The position numbers and the translations under genes were made by a program. Positions 17,391 through 25,725 of a stretch of 41,222 nt of DNA are shown in pieces. A model generated the notes under the pieces. The model made no database searches. It saw only the letters and a program-made list of their open reading frames with translations, and was not told the DNA's origin. This DNA comes from Actinomadura bangladeshensis. Lineage in GTDB: Bacteria > Actinomycetota > Actinomycetes > Streptosporangiales > Streptosporangiaceae. The stretch is from positions 1-41,222 of the forward strand of contig NZ_SMJW01000042.1 of the NCBI RefSeq assembly GCF_004348335.1, given 5' to 3'. How positions within the stretch are numbered: the first letter of the stretch is position 1; each line of letters begins with the position of its first letter.

Positions 17391-18324
17391 TGTGGCGCGG
17401 CACGCGGGAGTGTCGCCGAGCACGGTCTCCTACGTGCTGAGCGGCAAGCGCTCGATCTCCGAGGAGACGCGGCGGCGCGTCCGGGAGAGCATCCGCGAAC
17501 TCGGCTACCGCCCGCACGCGGGCGCGCGGGCGCTCGCCAGCAGCCGCTCCAACGTGCTCGCGCTGATGATCCCGCTGCGCTCGGGCATCGCGGTGCCCGT
17601 CGTCATGCAGTTCGCGGTGTCGGTGGTGACGGCCGCGCGCCGGCACGACCACGACGTCCTGCTGCTCACCCAGGAGGAGGGGGAGGACGGCCTGCGCCGC
17701 GTCGCCGACAGCGCGCTCGTGGACGCCCTGATCGTCATGGACGTGCAGATGAAGGACCCGCGGCTGCCGCTGCTGCGCTCCCTGGACCGGCCGAGCGTGC
17801 TCATCGGGTTCCCCGCCGACGCCGACGACCTGACCTGCATCGACCTCGACTTCCACGCCGCCGGCGCCGTCTGCGTCGAGCACCTCGCCGGACTCGGGCA
17901 CCGCGAGATCGCGCTGATCGGCTCGCCGCCCGAGGTGTACGCGCGGCAGACCGGCTACGCGCAGCGGGTCGCGGACGGGTTCGCCGCGGCGGTGGCCTCG
18001 CACGGCCTGAAGGGGGACGTCCACCCGTGCGAGGCGACGGCGGACGCGGCGCGGGAACTGGTCGCGCGGCTGCTCGCCGAACGCCCCGGGCTGACCGGCG
18101 TCCTCGTCCACAACGAGCCGATCGTCGGCCCGGTGGTGCGGGCGCTGCGCGCGGCCGGGCGGCGCGTCCCCGAGGACGTCTCGGTCGTCGCGATGTGCCC
18201 GGACGAGATGGCCGAGCACGCCGAGCCGCCGCTGTCGTCCGTCGCGATCCCGGCCGACGAGGTGGGCGGGCGCGCCGTCGACCTGCTGATGGCCAAGCTG
18301 GACGGCGCCGCCGCCGCTCACTGA
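17374..18324 (+). CDS. LacI-family repressor of the xyloglucan-type sugar regulon
   Basis: A 316-residue regulator, slightly short for the family. The GTG at 17374 gives an immediate DNA-binding helix-turn-helix (ITDVARHAGVSPSTVSYVLSG, about 3-23) and hinge (LGYRPHAGARALAS). A periplasmic-binding-like sugar domain follows, ending with PPLSSVAIPADEVGGRAVDLLMAKL. The sites TCGAAGCGCTTCGA at 9336 and 18367 and the variant at 17343 flank and precede its gene, so it probably represses the transporter-GH31-GH1 operon, itself and the GH3-GH35 genes. The inducer is probably an oligosaccharide or xylose-containing disaccharide (inference). A short hairpin with TTTT follows the stop. Confidence 0.9.
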   Translation: MVKITDVARHAGVSPSTVSYVLSGKRSISEETRRRVRESIRELGYRPHAGARALASSRSNVLALMIPLRSGIAVPVVMQFAVSVVTAARRHDHDVLLLTQEEGEDGLRRVADSALVDALIVMDVQMKDPRLPLLRSLDRPSVLIGFPADADDLTCIDLDFHAAGAVCVEHLAGLGHREIALIGSPPEVYARQTGYAQRVADGFAAAVASHGLKGDVHPCEATADAARELVARLLAERPGLTGVLVHNEPIVGPVVRALRAAGRRVPEDVSVVAMCPDEMAEHAEPPLSSVAIPADEVGGRAVDLLMAKLDGAAAAH

Positions 18325-18334
18325 CATCGACGAG

Positions 18335-18354
18335 AAGGAGGCCAGGGGCCTTTT
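18335..18354 (+). terminator. Short hairpin with T-run after lacI
   Basis: AGGCC and GGCCT pair around an AGG loop, extended by G-T and A-T pairs, and run into TTTT. It begins 11 bases after the lacI stop and before the GH3 operator, so the GH3 gene probably has its own promoter. Confidence 0.45.
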
Positions 18355-18366
18355 CACGGCCCGTTA

Positions 18367-18380
18367 TCGAAGCGCTTCGA
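18367..18380. promoter_or_regulatory. LacI-type operator (site 3 of 3), upstream of GH3
   Basis: TCGAAGCGCTTCGA, identical to the site at 9336, lies 35 bp before the GH3 GTG start. It links GH3, and probably GH35, to the local LacI repressor. Confidence 0.82.
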
Positions 18381-18414
18381 CACGTCACTCGGGGGCAAGT
18401 CCAGAGGAGAATCG

Positions 18415-21405
18415 GTGAACAGACCCCATCGAACCCCCCGTTCCCCCGGCCGGCGCAGCCGGTCGCTGACCCTCGTCCTGGCCGCCGCGCTGGCGGCCCC
18501 CCTCACCTGGGCGGCGCCGGCCGCCGCCCGGGAGACCTACCCGTTCCGCGACCCCGGGCTGTCGGTGGACGCCCGCGTGGACGACCTGCTCGGCCGCCTC
18601 ACGCTCGACGAGAAGATCTCCCTCCTGCACCAGTACCAGCCGCCGATCCCGCGCCTCGGGATCGGCCGGTTCAAGACGGGGACGGAGGCGCTGCACGGCG
18701 TCGCCTGGTCCACCGACATCCACAACAGCGGCGCCGTCGTGACCGCCAAGGGCACGGTGTTCCCGCAGTCGGTCGGGCTCGGCGCCACCTGGGACCCGGC
18801 GCTGCTCAAGGAGATCGGCTCCGCCGTCGGCGACGAGGCCCGCGGCTACAACAGCGAGAACCCGGACGTGTGGGGCCTGCAACTGTGGGCGCCCGTCGTC
18901 AACCTGCTGCGCGACCCGCGCTGGGGCCGCAACGAGGAGGGTTACTCCGAGGACCCGCTGCTCACCGGCCTGCTCGCCACCGCCTACGGGCACGGCATGC
19001 AGGGCGACGACCCGGACCGCCTCAAGACCGCGCCGGTGCTCAAGCACTACATGGCCAACAACAACGAGATCCGCCGCGACCAGACGTCGTCCAGCCTGCG
19101 GCCGCGGGTGGCGAAGGAGTACGACGAGGTCCCGTTCGAGATCCCGATCTCGCGGGACGCGGCGACCGGGATCATGACGGCGTACAACCTGGTCAACGGC
19201 CGTCCCGCGACGGTCACGCCGGACGCCGGCGGCCTCGTCCGCTCCTGGACGGACCGGACGCTGTTCAACGTCACCGACGCGGGGGCGCCCAACAACATCG
19301 TCAACTCGCAGAAGTACTACCCCGACCTGGCCTCCGGTGACGCGGCGATCGTGAAGGCGGGCGTGGACAGCTTCACGACCGACGACACGAACTCCTCCAT
19401 CACCGTCAACGCGATCAAGGAAGCGCTGTCGCGGGGCCTGCTGGCGGAGGCCGACGTCGACCGCGCGGTCGGGAACATCCTCAGCATCCGGGTGCGGCTC
19501 GGCGAGTTCGATCCGGGCGGCGGTCCCTACGGGAAGATCACCAAGGACGCGGTGGACAGCCCGGCGCACCGCGCGCTCGCCCGCGAGGCCGCGGCCGAGC
19601 AGATGGTGCTGCTGAAGAACAAGGGCGGCGCGCTGCCGCTGTCGTCCGGGAAGGTCGCGGTCGTCGGGCCGCTCTCGGACACGCTCTACACCGACTGGTA
19701 CTCGGGCTCGCTGCCGTACCGGGTCACGCCGCTGGACGGCATCAAGAAGCGGGCGGCCGGTCCCGTGGCGTCGAGCGAGGGCGTCGACCGGATCGCGCTG
19801 AAGGACGTCTCGACCGGCAAGTACATCGCGGGCGGGACGGGATCGGGTGCCGTTCTCAAGACGGGGCCGACGTCGGCCTCCGACGCGACCGCGCAGTTCG
19901 ACGTGTTCGACTGGGGCCAGGGCGTCGTCACGCTGCGCAGCGCCGCGAACGGCAAGACCGTCGGCCGCTACAACTGGGGCGACACGTTCGCCAATGACCA
20001 GGACCAGCCGAACGGATGGTTCGTCCAGCAGATGTTCAAGCTGGAGAGGCAGGACGACGGCGATCTCCTGCTCCGGTACGCGGGTTACGAGAAGGCGTAC
20101 GACTGGGCCGACCCGGCCAAGACGTATGTGAAGGCGCAGGACGACGGGACGCTCGTCCTCACCACCAAGGACGGCGCTTCCCGGTTCGCCAAGGACGTCG
20201 TCAGCAGCGGGGTGGATGCCGCGGTCAAGGCGGTGACGGGTGCCGACTCCGCCGTGGTCGTGGTCGGCAGCATGCCGTTCATCAACGGCCGCGAGGACCA
20301 CGACCGGACGACGATGGCGCTCGCGGAAGGGCAGTCGGAACTCATCAAGGCCGTCCGGAAGGCGAATCCGAACACGGTCGTCGTGGTGGAGAACAGCTAC
20401 CCGACGACGCTCAACTGGGAGCAGGCGAACGTCCCGGCGATCCTGTGGACGAGTCACGCGGGCGCAGAGACGGGCAATGCGCTGGCGTCCATCCTGTTCG
20501 GCGACGAGAGCCCGTCCGGGAAACTGCCGCAGACCTGGTACCGGTCTGAGGCGCAACTGCCGGACATTCTCGACTACGACATCATCAAGTCGGACCGGAC
20601 GTACCAGTACTTCAAGGGGAAGCCGCTCTACCCGTTCGGGTACGGCCTCTCCTACACCACGTTCCGGTACGGCACGCCGCGGCTGAGCAGCCATTCCGTG
20701 GGACGCGACGGAACGGTCACCATCACCGTGCCCGTCACCAACACCGGTAAGAAGGCCGGGGACGAAGTCGTCCAGCTCTACACCCACCAGCGGACGTCGC
20801 GGGTCAAGCAGCCTTTGCAGAAGCTGCGCGCCTTCGACAAGGTCCACGTCGCCCCCGGAAAGACGGTGACGGCGAAACTCCGTCTGGACGCCTCGGACCT
20901 CGCGATCTGGGACGTCACCCGCAACAAGTGGACGGTCGAGAGGTCGAAGCAGGACCTGCTGATCGGCTCCTCGTCCGCCGACATCCGGCAGCACACGACG
21001 CTCAACGTGCGCGGCGAGCGCATTCCCGACCGGGACCTGTCCACGGTGACCCGTGCCGCCGACTTCGACGACCAGAACGGCATCCAGCTGGTCGACGAAA
21101 CGAAGGTGAAGGGCGACGCGGTCGCCGGCGCGGCGAACTCCTGGCTGAAGTTCGCGGACGCCGACCTCGGCCGTTCGACGGGCACGATCACCGCGCGTGT
21201 GGCGGGCACGTCGGCGACCACGATCCAGGTTCGCCTGGACCGTCCCGACGGGCCGGTCGCCGGAACGCTGAACGTTCCGTCGACCGGTGACGAGTACACC
21301 TACAAGGAGATCAGCGCCGAACTGCGGAACGTCCGCGATGACCACGACGTGTATCTGGTCTTCAACGGCGAAACCCGCCTGAGCACCTTCTCCCTCACCC
21401 GATGA
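18415..21405 (+). CDS. Secreted multidomain GH3 beta-glycosidase
   Basis: A 996-residue exported enzyme. The GTG at 18415 has AGAGGAG upstream and gives a long signal peptide (Arg-rich, then hydrophobic, cleavage near Ala38). The GH3 N-domain (about 45-370) resembles the BXL/BglX branch (LTLDEKISLLHQ, TEALHGVAW, GRNEEGYSEDPLL); the nucleophile is probably Asp288 in NVTDAG. The C-domain starts near 395 and is interrupted at about 460-595 by a fascin-like beta-trefoil (KDVSTGKYIAGG, VTLRSAANGKTVGRYN). It then resumes (GSMPFINGREDHDR), followed by a fibronectin-III-like domain (about 760-840) and a C-terminal CBM6-like domain (about 880-996). It may be a beta-glucosidase or beta-xylosidase acting outside the cell on hemicellulose fragments; specificity cannot be read from sequence. 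Confidence 0.88.
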   Translation: MNRPHRTPRSPGRRSRSLTLVLAAALAAPLTWAAPAAARETYPFRDPGLSVDARVDDLLGRLTLDEKISLLHQYQPPIPRLGIGRFKTGTEALHGVAWSTDIHNSGAVVTAKGTVFPQSVGLGATWDPALLKEIGSAVGDEARGYNSENPDVWGLQLWAPVVNLLRDPRWGRNEEGYSEDPLLTGLLATAYGHGMQGDDPDRLKTAPVLKHYMANNNEIRRDQTSSSLRPRVAKEYDEVPFEIPISRDAATGIMTAYNLVNGRPATVTPDAGGLVRSWTDRTLFNVTDAGAPNNIVNSQKYYPDLASGDAAIVKAGVDSFTTDDTNSSITVNAIKEALSRGLLAEADVDRAVGNILSIRVRLGEFDPGGGPYGKITKDAVDSPAHRALAREAAAEQMVLLKNKGGALPLSSGKVAVVGPLSDTLYTDWYSGSLPYRVTPLDGIKKRAAGPVASSEGVDRIALKDVSTGKYIAGGTGSGAVLKTGPTSASDATAQFDVFDWGQGVVTLRSAANGKTVGRYNWGDTFANDQDQPNGWFVQQMFKLERQDDGDLLLRYAGYEKAYDWADPAKTYVKAQDDGTLVLTTKDGASRFAKDVVSSGVDAAVKAVTGADSAVVVVGSMPFINGREDHDRTTMALAEGQSELIKAVRKANPNTVVVVENSYPTTLNWEQANVPAILWTSHAGAETGNALASILFGDESPSGKLPQTWYRSEAQLPDILDYDIIKSDRTYQYFKGKPLYPFGYGLSYTTFRYGTPRLSSHSVGRDGTVTITVPVTNTGKKAGDEVVQLYTHQRTSRVKQPLQKLRAFDKVHVAPGKTVTAKLRLDASDLAIWDVTRNKWTVERSKQDLLIGSSSADIRQHTTLNVRGERIPDRDLSTVTRAADFDDQNGIQLVDETKVKGDAVAGAANSWLKFADADLGRSTGTITARVAGTSATTIQVRLDRPDGPVAGTLNVPSTGDEYTYKEISAELRNVRDDHDVYLVFNGETRLSTFSLTR

Positions 21406-21410
21406 ATCGT

Positions 21411-21442
21411 CGGCCCGCCCCGGCCTCGCCCGGGGCGGGCCG
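21411..21442 (+). terminator. Strong hairpin between GH3 and GH35
   Basis: CGGCCCGCCCCGG and CCGGGGCGGGCCG form a perfect 13-bp stem with a 6-base loop, 5 bases after the GH3 stop. No T-run follows. It may stop or partly stop transcription, or protect the GH3 mRNA end; GH35 starts only 23 bases later with no obvious promoter, which favours attenuation. Confidence 0.65.
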
Positions 21443-21465
21443 GTCCGCTGCAAAGGACGCCATCC

Positions 21466-24312
21466 ATGCGTGCCAACAGCAAACCCACCGCCGTCATCGC
21501 CGCCGTCCTCACCGCCGCCGCGCTCCTCATGGCCCCGGCTCCCGGCCGTCCCGCCCAAGCCGAAACGCACCCCGCCCAAGCCGAAACGCACAACGTCGGC
21601 TACGACCGCTACTCGCTCACCGTCGACGGGCAACGCGTCCTGCTGTGGGCGGGTGAATTCCACTACTTCCGGCTCCCGAGCCCGGCCCTCTGGCGGGACG
21701 TCCTGGAGAAGATCAAGGCCGCCGGATTCAACGGAGTGTCGCTCTACTTCGACTGGGCCTACCATTCACCGGCTCCCGGGAAATACGACTTCACCGGCGT
21801 CAGGGACGTCGACCGGCTCCTGCGCCTGACCGACGAACTCGGCCTCTACGTCGTCGCGCGTCCCGGCCCGTACATCAATGCCGAAACGACCGGCGGCGGC
21901 CTTCCCGCATGGCTGAAGACCGTCCCCGGACGTGCCCGCTCCAGCGACCCGAACTACACCGCCGCCTACCGGGACTGGCTCGCCCACATCGACCCGATCA
22001 TCGCGAAGCATCAGGTCACGCACGGCGGATCGGTCATCGTCTACAACGCCGAGAACGAGTACGCGGCCAACACCGACCCGGCCTACATGGAGGACGTCCA
22101 GCGCCAGGCCCGCGCCCACGGAATCGACGTCCCCATCTCCCACAACCAATGCTGCGACGCCTCCTGGACGCCCACGTGGGCGACCGGTCAAGGCGCCGTC
22201 CAGATCCCCGGCGTGGACGACTATCCGCAGGCATTCGAATGCCGCGAGCCCGACGTCTGGGGGACCTGGGGCGAGGGCGTCACCGAACGCCTCAGCCCCG
22301 ATGCGCCCGCCTACGCAGCCGAGTACCAGGCAGGCGCCATCGACGCGAACCGCGCCGGCTACGACAAGTGCCGCGAACTCACCGGCCCGAAGTACATGAA
22401 GGTCTACTACAAGTCGAACCTCATCACATCGGGCGCCACGATGTTCGGCTACTACATGGCCTTCGGCGGCACGAACTGGGGACGGCTCGCCCAGCCGAAC
22501 GACGTCTATACGTCCTACGACTACGGCGCCCCCATCACCGAGAACCGGCAACTCACCGCCAAGTACGACGAGTTCAAACGCCAGGGCCTCTTCTTCACCA
22601 CGGTCGCGCCTCTCAGCAGAACCGACCCGGCCGAGGCTCCCGCGTCCGACAACGCCGCCGTCCACACTGAGGCCCGAGCCAACCCCGACACCCGCACGCA
22701 GTTCGTCCTCGTCCGGCACGCCGACCGCAGAACCGACGACGACCAGTCGGCGAACCTCACCTGGAACACCCCTGACGGCACCTACAACCTGCCTATGACC
22801 CTGAAAGGCCGGGACGCGAAGATCCTCGTGGCCGGCTACGACATGGGCGGCCAGCGCCTGGCCGCGACGACCTCCGAACTCCTCACCCACACGACCGCCA
22901 ACGGGCGAGACATAGCCGTCCTCTACGGCACCGAAGGCACAGCGGGAACGACCGTCCTCCGCTACAACTCACGTCCTGAGGTCAAGGTCCTGGACGGCTC
23001 GGTGAAGTCGACCTACTCCAACGGCGACCTCGAACTCGACTACGAACACGACGGCCTGGCCCGGATCCAGATAACAGGCGGAGGCCGGAAGCCCGCACTC
23101 CTCCTCATCGGCACCGACGCAGAAGCCGCCAAGTTCTGGCGCTCCGGCGACACCCTCGTCCGAGGAACCGACCTCGTTCGCTCCGTGCAAACCAAGAACG
23201 ACACCGCAGCGATACGAGCAGACCTGGCCAAGCCAGGCGACATCGAGGTCTTCACCTCAGTTCATCGCCTGACCCTGAACGGCAAGAACCTCCACGCCCG
23301 AACAACACCAAGCGGCACACTCCTCGCCCGCGCCAAGGGCCCGCGCCCGGTCAAACTCCCATCTCTCAAGCACTGGCGCACAAAGCAAGGCGCCCCTGAA
23401 ACATCACCCGACTTCGACGACTCGACCTGGAAGGTCGCCGACCACGCCACCACGGTGAGCCCCATCAAGCCGAAGAACCCACCCGTCCTCTACGCCGACG
23501 ACTACGGCTTCCACCACGGCCACGTCTGGTATCGCGGCCACTTCACCGCAACGGGCGCGGAGAAGACCGTCAACCTGAACGCCATTACCGGCAAGCACGG
23601 CATCTACCAGGTCTGGCTGAACGGCCGCTACCTCGGTTCGGCGGCCGGCGGCGAACAGAAGGACGCAGACGCCCCGATCAACGAGAACCCGGGTCCGGGC
23701 ACCTTCGAAATCCCCTCCGACCTTCTCCAGAAAGACCAGAAGGCCGTCCTCTCCGTCCTAGTGGAGAACATGGGCCACAACGACGACTGGACGGCCGACG
23801 ACTACCGCCAGAAGCAGCCGCGCGGCCTGGTCAACGCCGAAGTGACCACGAACCCGGTCACCTGGCGGATCCAGGGAACCGAAGCCGAAGACCAGCTCCG
23901 TGGCCCCCTCAGCACGGGCGGTCTCTACGGCGAACGAGAAGGCTGGCACCTACCGTCCGCCCACACGAAGTCCTGGCAACTGGGCTCCCCGACCGACCCC
24001 CTCCACCCAGGTGTCCGCTGGTACAGCGCCAACACTCACCTGGCCATCCCCAAGGACCAGGACGTCCCCGTAACCCTGCACGTCGACAAGGGCACAGGCC
24101 ACTACCGAGCCCTCATCTTCATCAACGGCTGGAACATGGGGGAGTACGTCAACGGTGAAATTCAGCAAGACTTCACCCTCCCCGACGGCATCCTCCACCC
24201 CCACGGCAGCAACACCATCACCCTGGCCGTGATCGCAGAAGACACCTCCCACCCCGGCGGGGTCTCCCTGAAGGCCGCCGCGAACCTGCGAGGAGGCGTC
24301 CCGGCCCCCTGA
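21466..24312 (+). CDS. Secreted GH35 beta-galactosidase
   Basis: A 948-residue exported enzyme. The signal peptide (MRANSK, hydrophobic core, cleavage near PAQA) is followed by a duplicated PAQAETH unit. The catalytic barrel starts at WAGEFHYFRLPSPALWRDVL; the acid/base is Glu198 in NAENEY and the nucleophile is Glu286 in AAEYQAG. The segment MAFGGTNWGRLAQPNDVYTSYDYGAPI is typical of the family. Large beta-sandwich/jelly-roll domains (about 390-948) follow. GH35 enzymes remove terminal beta-galactose, including from xyloglucan side chains, which fits the GH31 neighbour. From about 22,600 onward the gene uses many more A-ending codons than its neighbours, hinting at a different origin of the C-terminal half. 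A strong hairpin follows the stop. Confidence 0.9.
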   Translation: MRANSKPTAVIAAVLTAAALLMAPAPGRPAQAETHPAQAETHNVGYDRYSLTVDGQRVLLWAGEFHYFRLPSPALWRDVLEKIKAAGFNGVSLYFDWAYHSPAPGKYDFTGVRDVDRLLRLTDELGLYVVARPGPYINAETTGGGLPAWLKTVPGRARSSDPNYTAAYRDWLAHIDPIIAKHQVTHGGSVIVYNAENEYAANTDPAYMEDVQRQARAHGIDVPISHNQCCDASWTPTWATGQGAVQIPGVDDYPQAFECREPDVWGTWGEGVTERLSPDAPAYAAEYQAGAIDANRAGYDKCRELTGPKYMKVYYKSNLITSGATMFGYYMAFGGTNWGRLAQPNDVYTSYDYGAPITENRQLTAKYDEFKRQGLFFTTVAPLSRTDPAEAPASDNAAVHTEARANPDTRTQFVLVRHADRRTDDDQSANLTWNTPDGTYNLPMTLKGRDAKILVAGYDMGGQRLAATTSELLTHTTANGRDIAVLYGTEGTAGTTVLRYNSRPEVKVLDGSVKSTYSNGDLELDYEHDGLARIQITGGGRKPALLLIGTDAEAAKFWRSGDTLVRGTDLVRSVQTKNDTAAIRADLAKPGDIEVFTSVHRLTLNGKNLHARTTPSGTLLARAKGPRPVKLPSLKHWRTKQGAPETSPDFDDSTWKVADHATTVSPIKPKNPPVLYADDYGFHHGHVWYRGHFTATGAEKTVNLNAITGKHGIYQVWLNGRYLGSAAGGEQKDADAPINENPGPGTFEIPSDLLQKDQKAVLSVLVENMGHNDDWTADDYRQKQPRGLVNAEVTTNPVTWRIQGTEAEDQLRGPLSTGGLYGEREGWHLPSAHTKSWQLGSPTDPLHPGVRWYSANTHLAIPKDQDVPVTLHVDKGTGHYRALIFINGWNMGEYVNGEIQQDFTLPDGILHPHGSNTITLAVIAEDTSHPGGVSLKAAANLRGGVPAP
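21550..21591. repeat. Exact 21-bp tandem duplication at the GH35 signal-peptide junction
   Basis: Bases 21550-21570 and 21571-21591 are identical and in frame. They double PAQAETH, so the AQA signal-cleavage site is present twice. A recent slippage event or a real allele are both possible. Confidence 0.92.
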
Positions 24313-24325
24313 CCCGCGCTCACCC

Positions 24326-24371
24326 GGCGGCGGCCAGGCTCCGCAACGACCGCAGAGCCTCGGCCGCCGCC
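24326..24371 (+). terminator. Terminator-like hairpin after GH35
   Basis: GGCGGCGGCC plus AGGCT pairs with AGCCT plus GGCCGCCGCC (one bulged base) around a 15-base loop. It starts 14 bases after the GH35 stop. There is no T-run, as is common in high-GC actinobacteria. Confidence 0.6.
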
Positions 24372-24460
24372 CCCGACCCCGCGCCCTCAGGCCGAAGATG
24401 ACTCCAGGTGGGTGGGTCGTGGAGGCCGAGCGCGCTGTAAGGCCGGTTACCCTGCTCGGC

Positions 24461-24619
24461 TGCAACTCGTCCAAGGCGGCCCTGAACGCCATAACCCCCA
24501 TCTATGGCAACGCCCTCCGCGACGCGGGTATCAGGGGCAACGCGCTCTCCCCAGGATTCTGCGCCACCGACCTCAACGGCCACACAGGCGCCCTGAGCGC
24601 GGACGAAGGCGGAGCCCAC
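24461..24619 (+). pseudogene. Fragment of a short-chain dehydrogenase/reductase (SDR)
   Basis: About 53 codons match only the active-site and later part of a classical SDR: CNSSKAALNAI, YGNALRDAGIRGNALSPGFCATDLNGHTG. The catalytic Tyr of YxxxK is replaced by Cys, the usual Val before NALSPG is Gly, and the protein lacks its whole Rossmann N-terminus. After ADEGGAH the similarity stops. It is best read as a gene remnant left by a deletion or rearrangement between GH35 and the sigma factor. Confidence 0.75.
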
Positions 24620-24699
24620 AGAGCCCTCCCGGTGATGAGTTATCGCGCTCGCAGGCGTCATACATACGACGGGACAGGACGAGGCGGAGGGATGACGTG

Positions 24700-25680
24700 A
24701 TGAGGGCGGACGCACGGCTGGAGCTGGGCGAGGTCGACCAGGCGGCCTTCTCGGGGCTGACGGACCGGCATCGGCGGGAGTTGCACGTGCACTGCTACCG
24801 GATGCTCGGGTCGTTCGATGACGCCGAGGACGCCGTGCAGGAGACGTTCCTGCGGGCTTGGCGGCGGCGGGAGACCTTCCAGGGGCGGTCGACGCTGCGG
24901 GCCTGGCTGTACCGGATCGCCACCAACGCCTGCCTGGACCTGCTCGCCAAGCGCCGTCCTGAGCCCGCGACCGGCGGCGAGGTGCCGTGGCTGCAGCCCT
25001 ACCCGGACCAGTTGCTGGACGAGGTGCCCGCAGGCGACGCGGACGAGCCGGAGGCCGTCGCCGTCGCGCGGGAGACGATCGAGCTGGCGTACCTGGTCGC
25101 GGTCCAGCATCTGGCGCCGCGCCCCCGGGCGGTGCTGATCCTGCGGGACGTGCTCGGCTGGCCGGCCAAGGACGTCGCGGAACTTCTCGGCGACTCCGTC
25201 AACAGTGTGAACAGCGCGCTGCAGCGGGCCCGCGCCGGGATGCGGGAGCACCTGCCCGCCGAACGGCAGGACTGGACCGGCGGCGAGGAGGACGCCGAGA
25301 CGCGCGAGCTGGTGCGCCGCTTCACCGACGCCAGCGTGGCCACCGACATCGACCGGCTCGCCGCACTGCTACGGGACGACGTCCGCTGCTCGATGCCGCC
25401 CACTCCTGGCCTGCAGGTCGGCCGAGACGCGGTGGTGAGCGACTGGGTCGAGGACGGCTTCACGCGCTTGACGGGCCTGCGCGCCGTCCGGACCTCCGTG
25501 AACCGGCAGTCCGCCGTCGCCTTCTACCTCTGGCAGGAGCCGGAGGGCGCGTACCTGCCGCTGACCATCGACGTCCTGCGCGTCACCGGCGGGGCGATCA
25601 CCGAGATCACCGTCTTCCACGCCGACCGGTTCCCCCGGCTCGGACTACCGGAGCGCCTGCCGGCGGACGCCGCGGAGTAG
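24700..25680 (+). CDS. ECF sigma factor, SigG-like, with C-terminal SnoaL domain
   Basis: A 326-residue sigma factor. The ATG at 24700 (or the adjacent GTG at 24697) follows GGAGGG. Sigma region 2 spans about 15-82 (CYRMLGSFDDAEDAVQETFLRAWRR, LYRIATNACLDLL) and region 4 about 130-182 (LAPRPRAVLILRDVLGW, NSALQRARAGM). Residues about 195-326 form a SnoaL/NTF2-like extension (LVRRFTDASVATDIDRLAALLRDDVRCSMPP), as in SigG/SigX5-type factors, where it may modulate activity in place of an anti-sigma factor. A DUF6069 membrane protein follows 45 bp later, a common pairing. The target promoters are unknown. Confidence 0.9.
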   Translation: MRADARLELGEVDQAAFSGLTDRHRRELHVHCYRMLGSFDDAEDAVQETFLRAWRRRETFQGRSTLRAWLYRIATNACLDLLAKRRPEPATGGEVPWLQPYPDQLLDEVPAGDADEPEAVAVARETIELAYLVAVQHLAPRPRAVLILRDVLGWPAKDVAELLGDSVNSVNSALQRARAGMREHLPAERQDWTGGEEDAETRELVRRFTDASVATDIDRLAALLRDDVRCSMPPTPGLQVGRDAVVSDWVEDGFTRLTGLRAVRTSVNRQSAVAFYLWQEPEGAYLPLTIDVLRVTGGAITEITVFHADRFPRLGLPERLPADAAE

Positions 25681-25725
25681 GCAAGGCGCACGACATCACA
25701 CGCCGACCAAACGAAGGGCGATGAC

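Larger units (their letters stand above)
24313..24699. other. Gene-poor gap after GH35
   Basis: This 387-bp gap holds a terminator-like hairpin (24326-24371), a decayed SDR fragment (24461-24619) and, at its end, the GGAGGG ribosome site of the sigma gene (24686-24691). I see no intact gene on either strand. Confidence 0.7.

Noticed and set aside
18385..21765. Very long antisense open frame (over 1,100 codons) opposite GH3
   Set aside because: It is low-complexity, rich in Arg, Gly, Val and Asp, has no family pattern, and lies opposite a well-supported GH3 gene. Such shadows are expected at this GC content; the same applies to other long antisense frames.
24320..24445. Possible tail of a minus-strand gene
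   Set aside because: The reading AAAEALRSLRSLAAAG falls on the hairpin at 24326-24371 and has no recognisable family; the hairpin explains it better.
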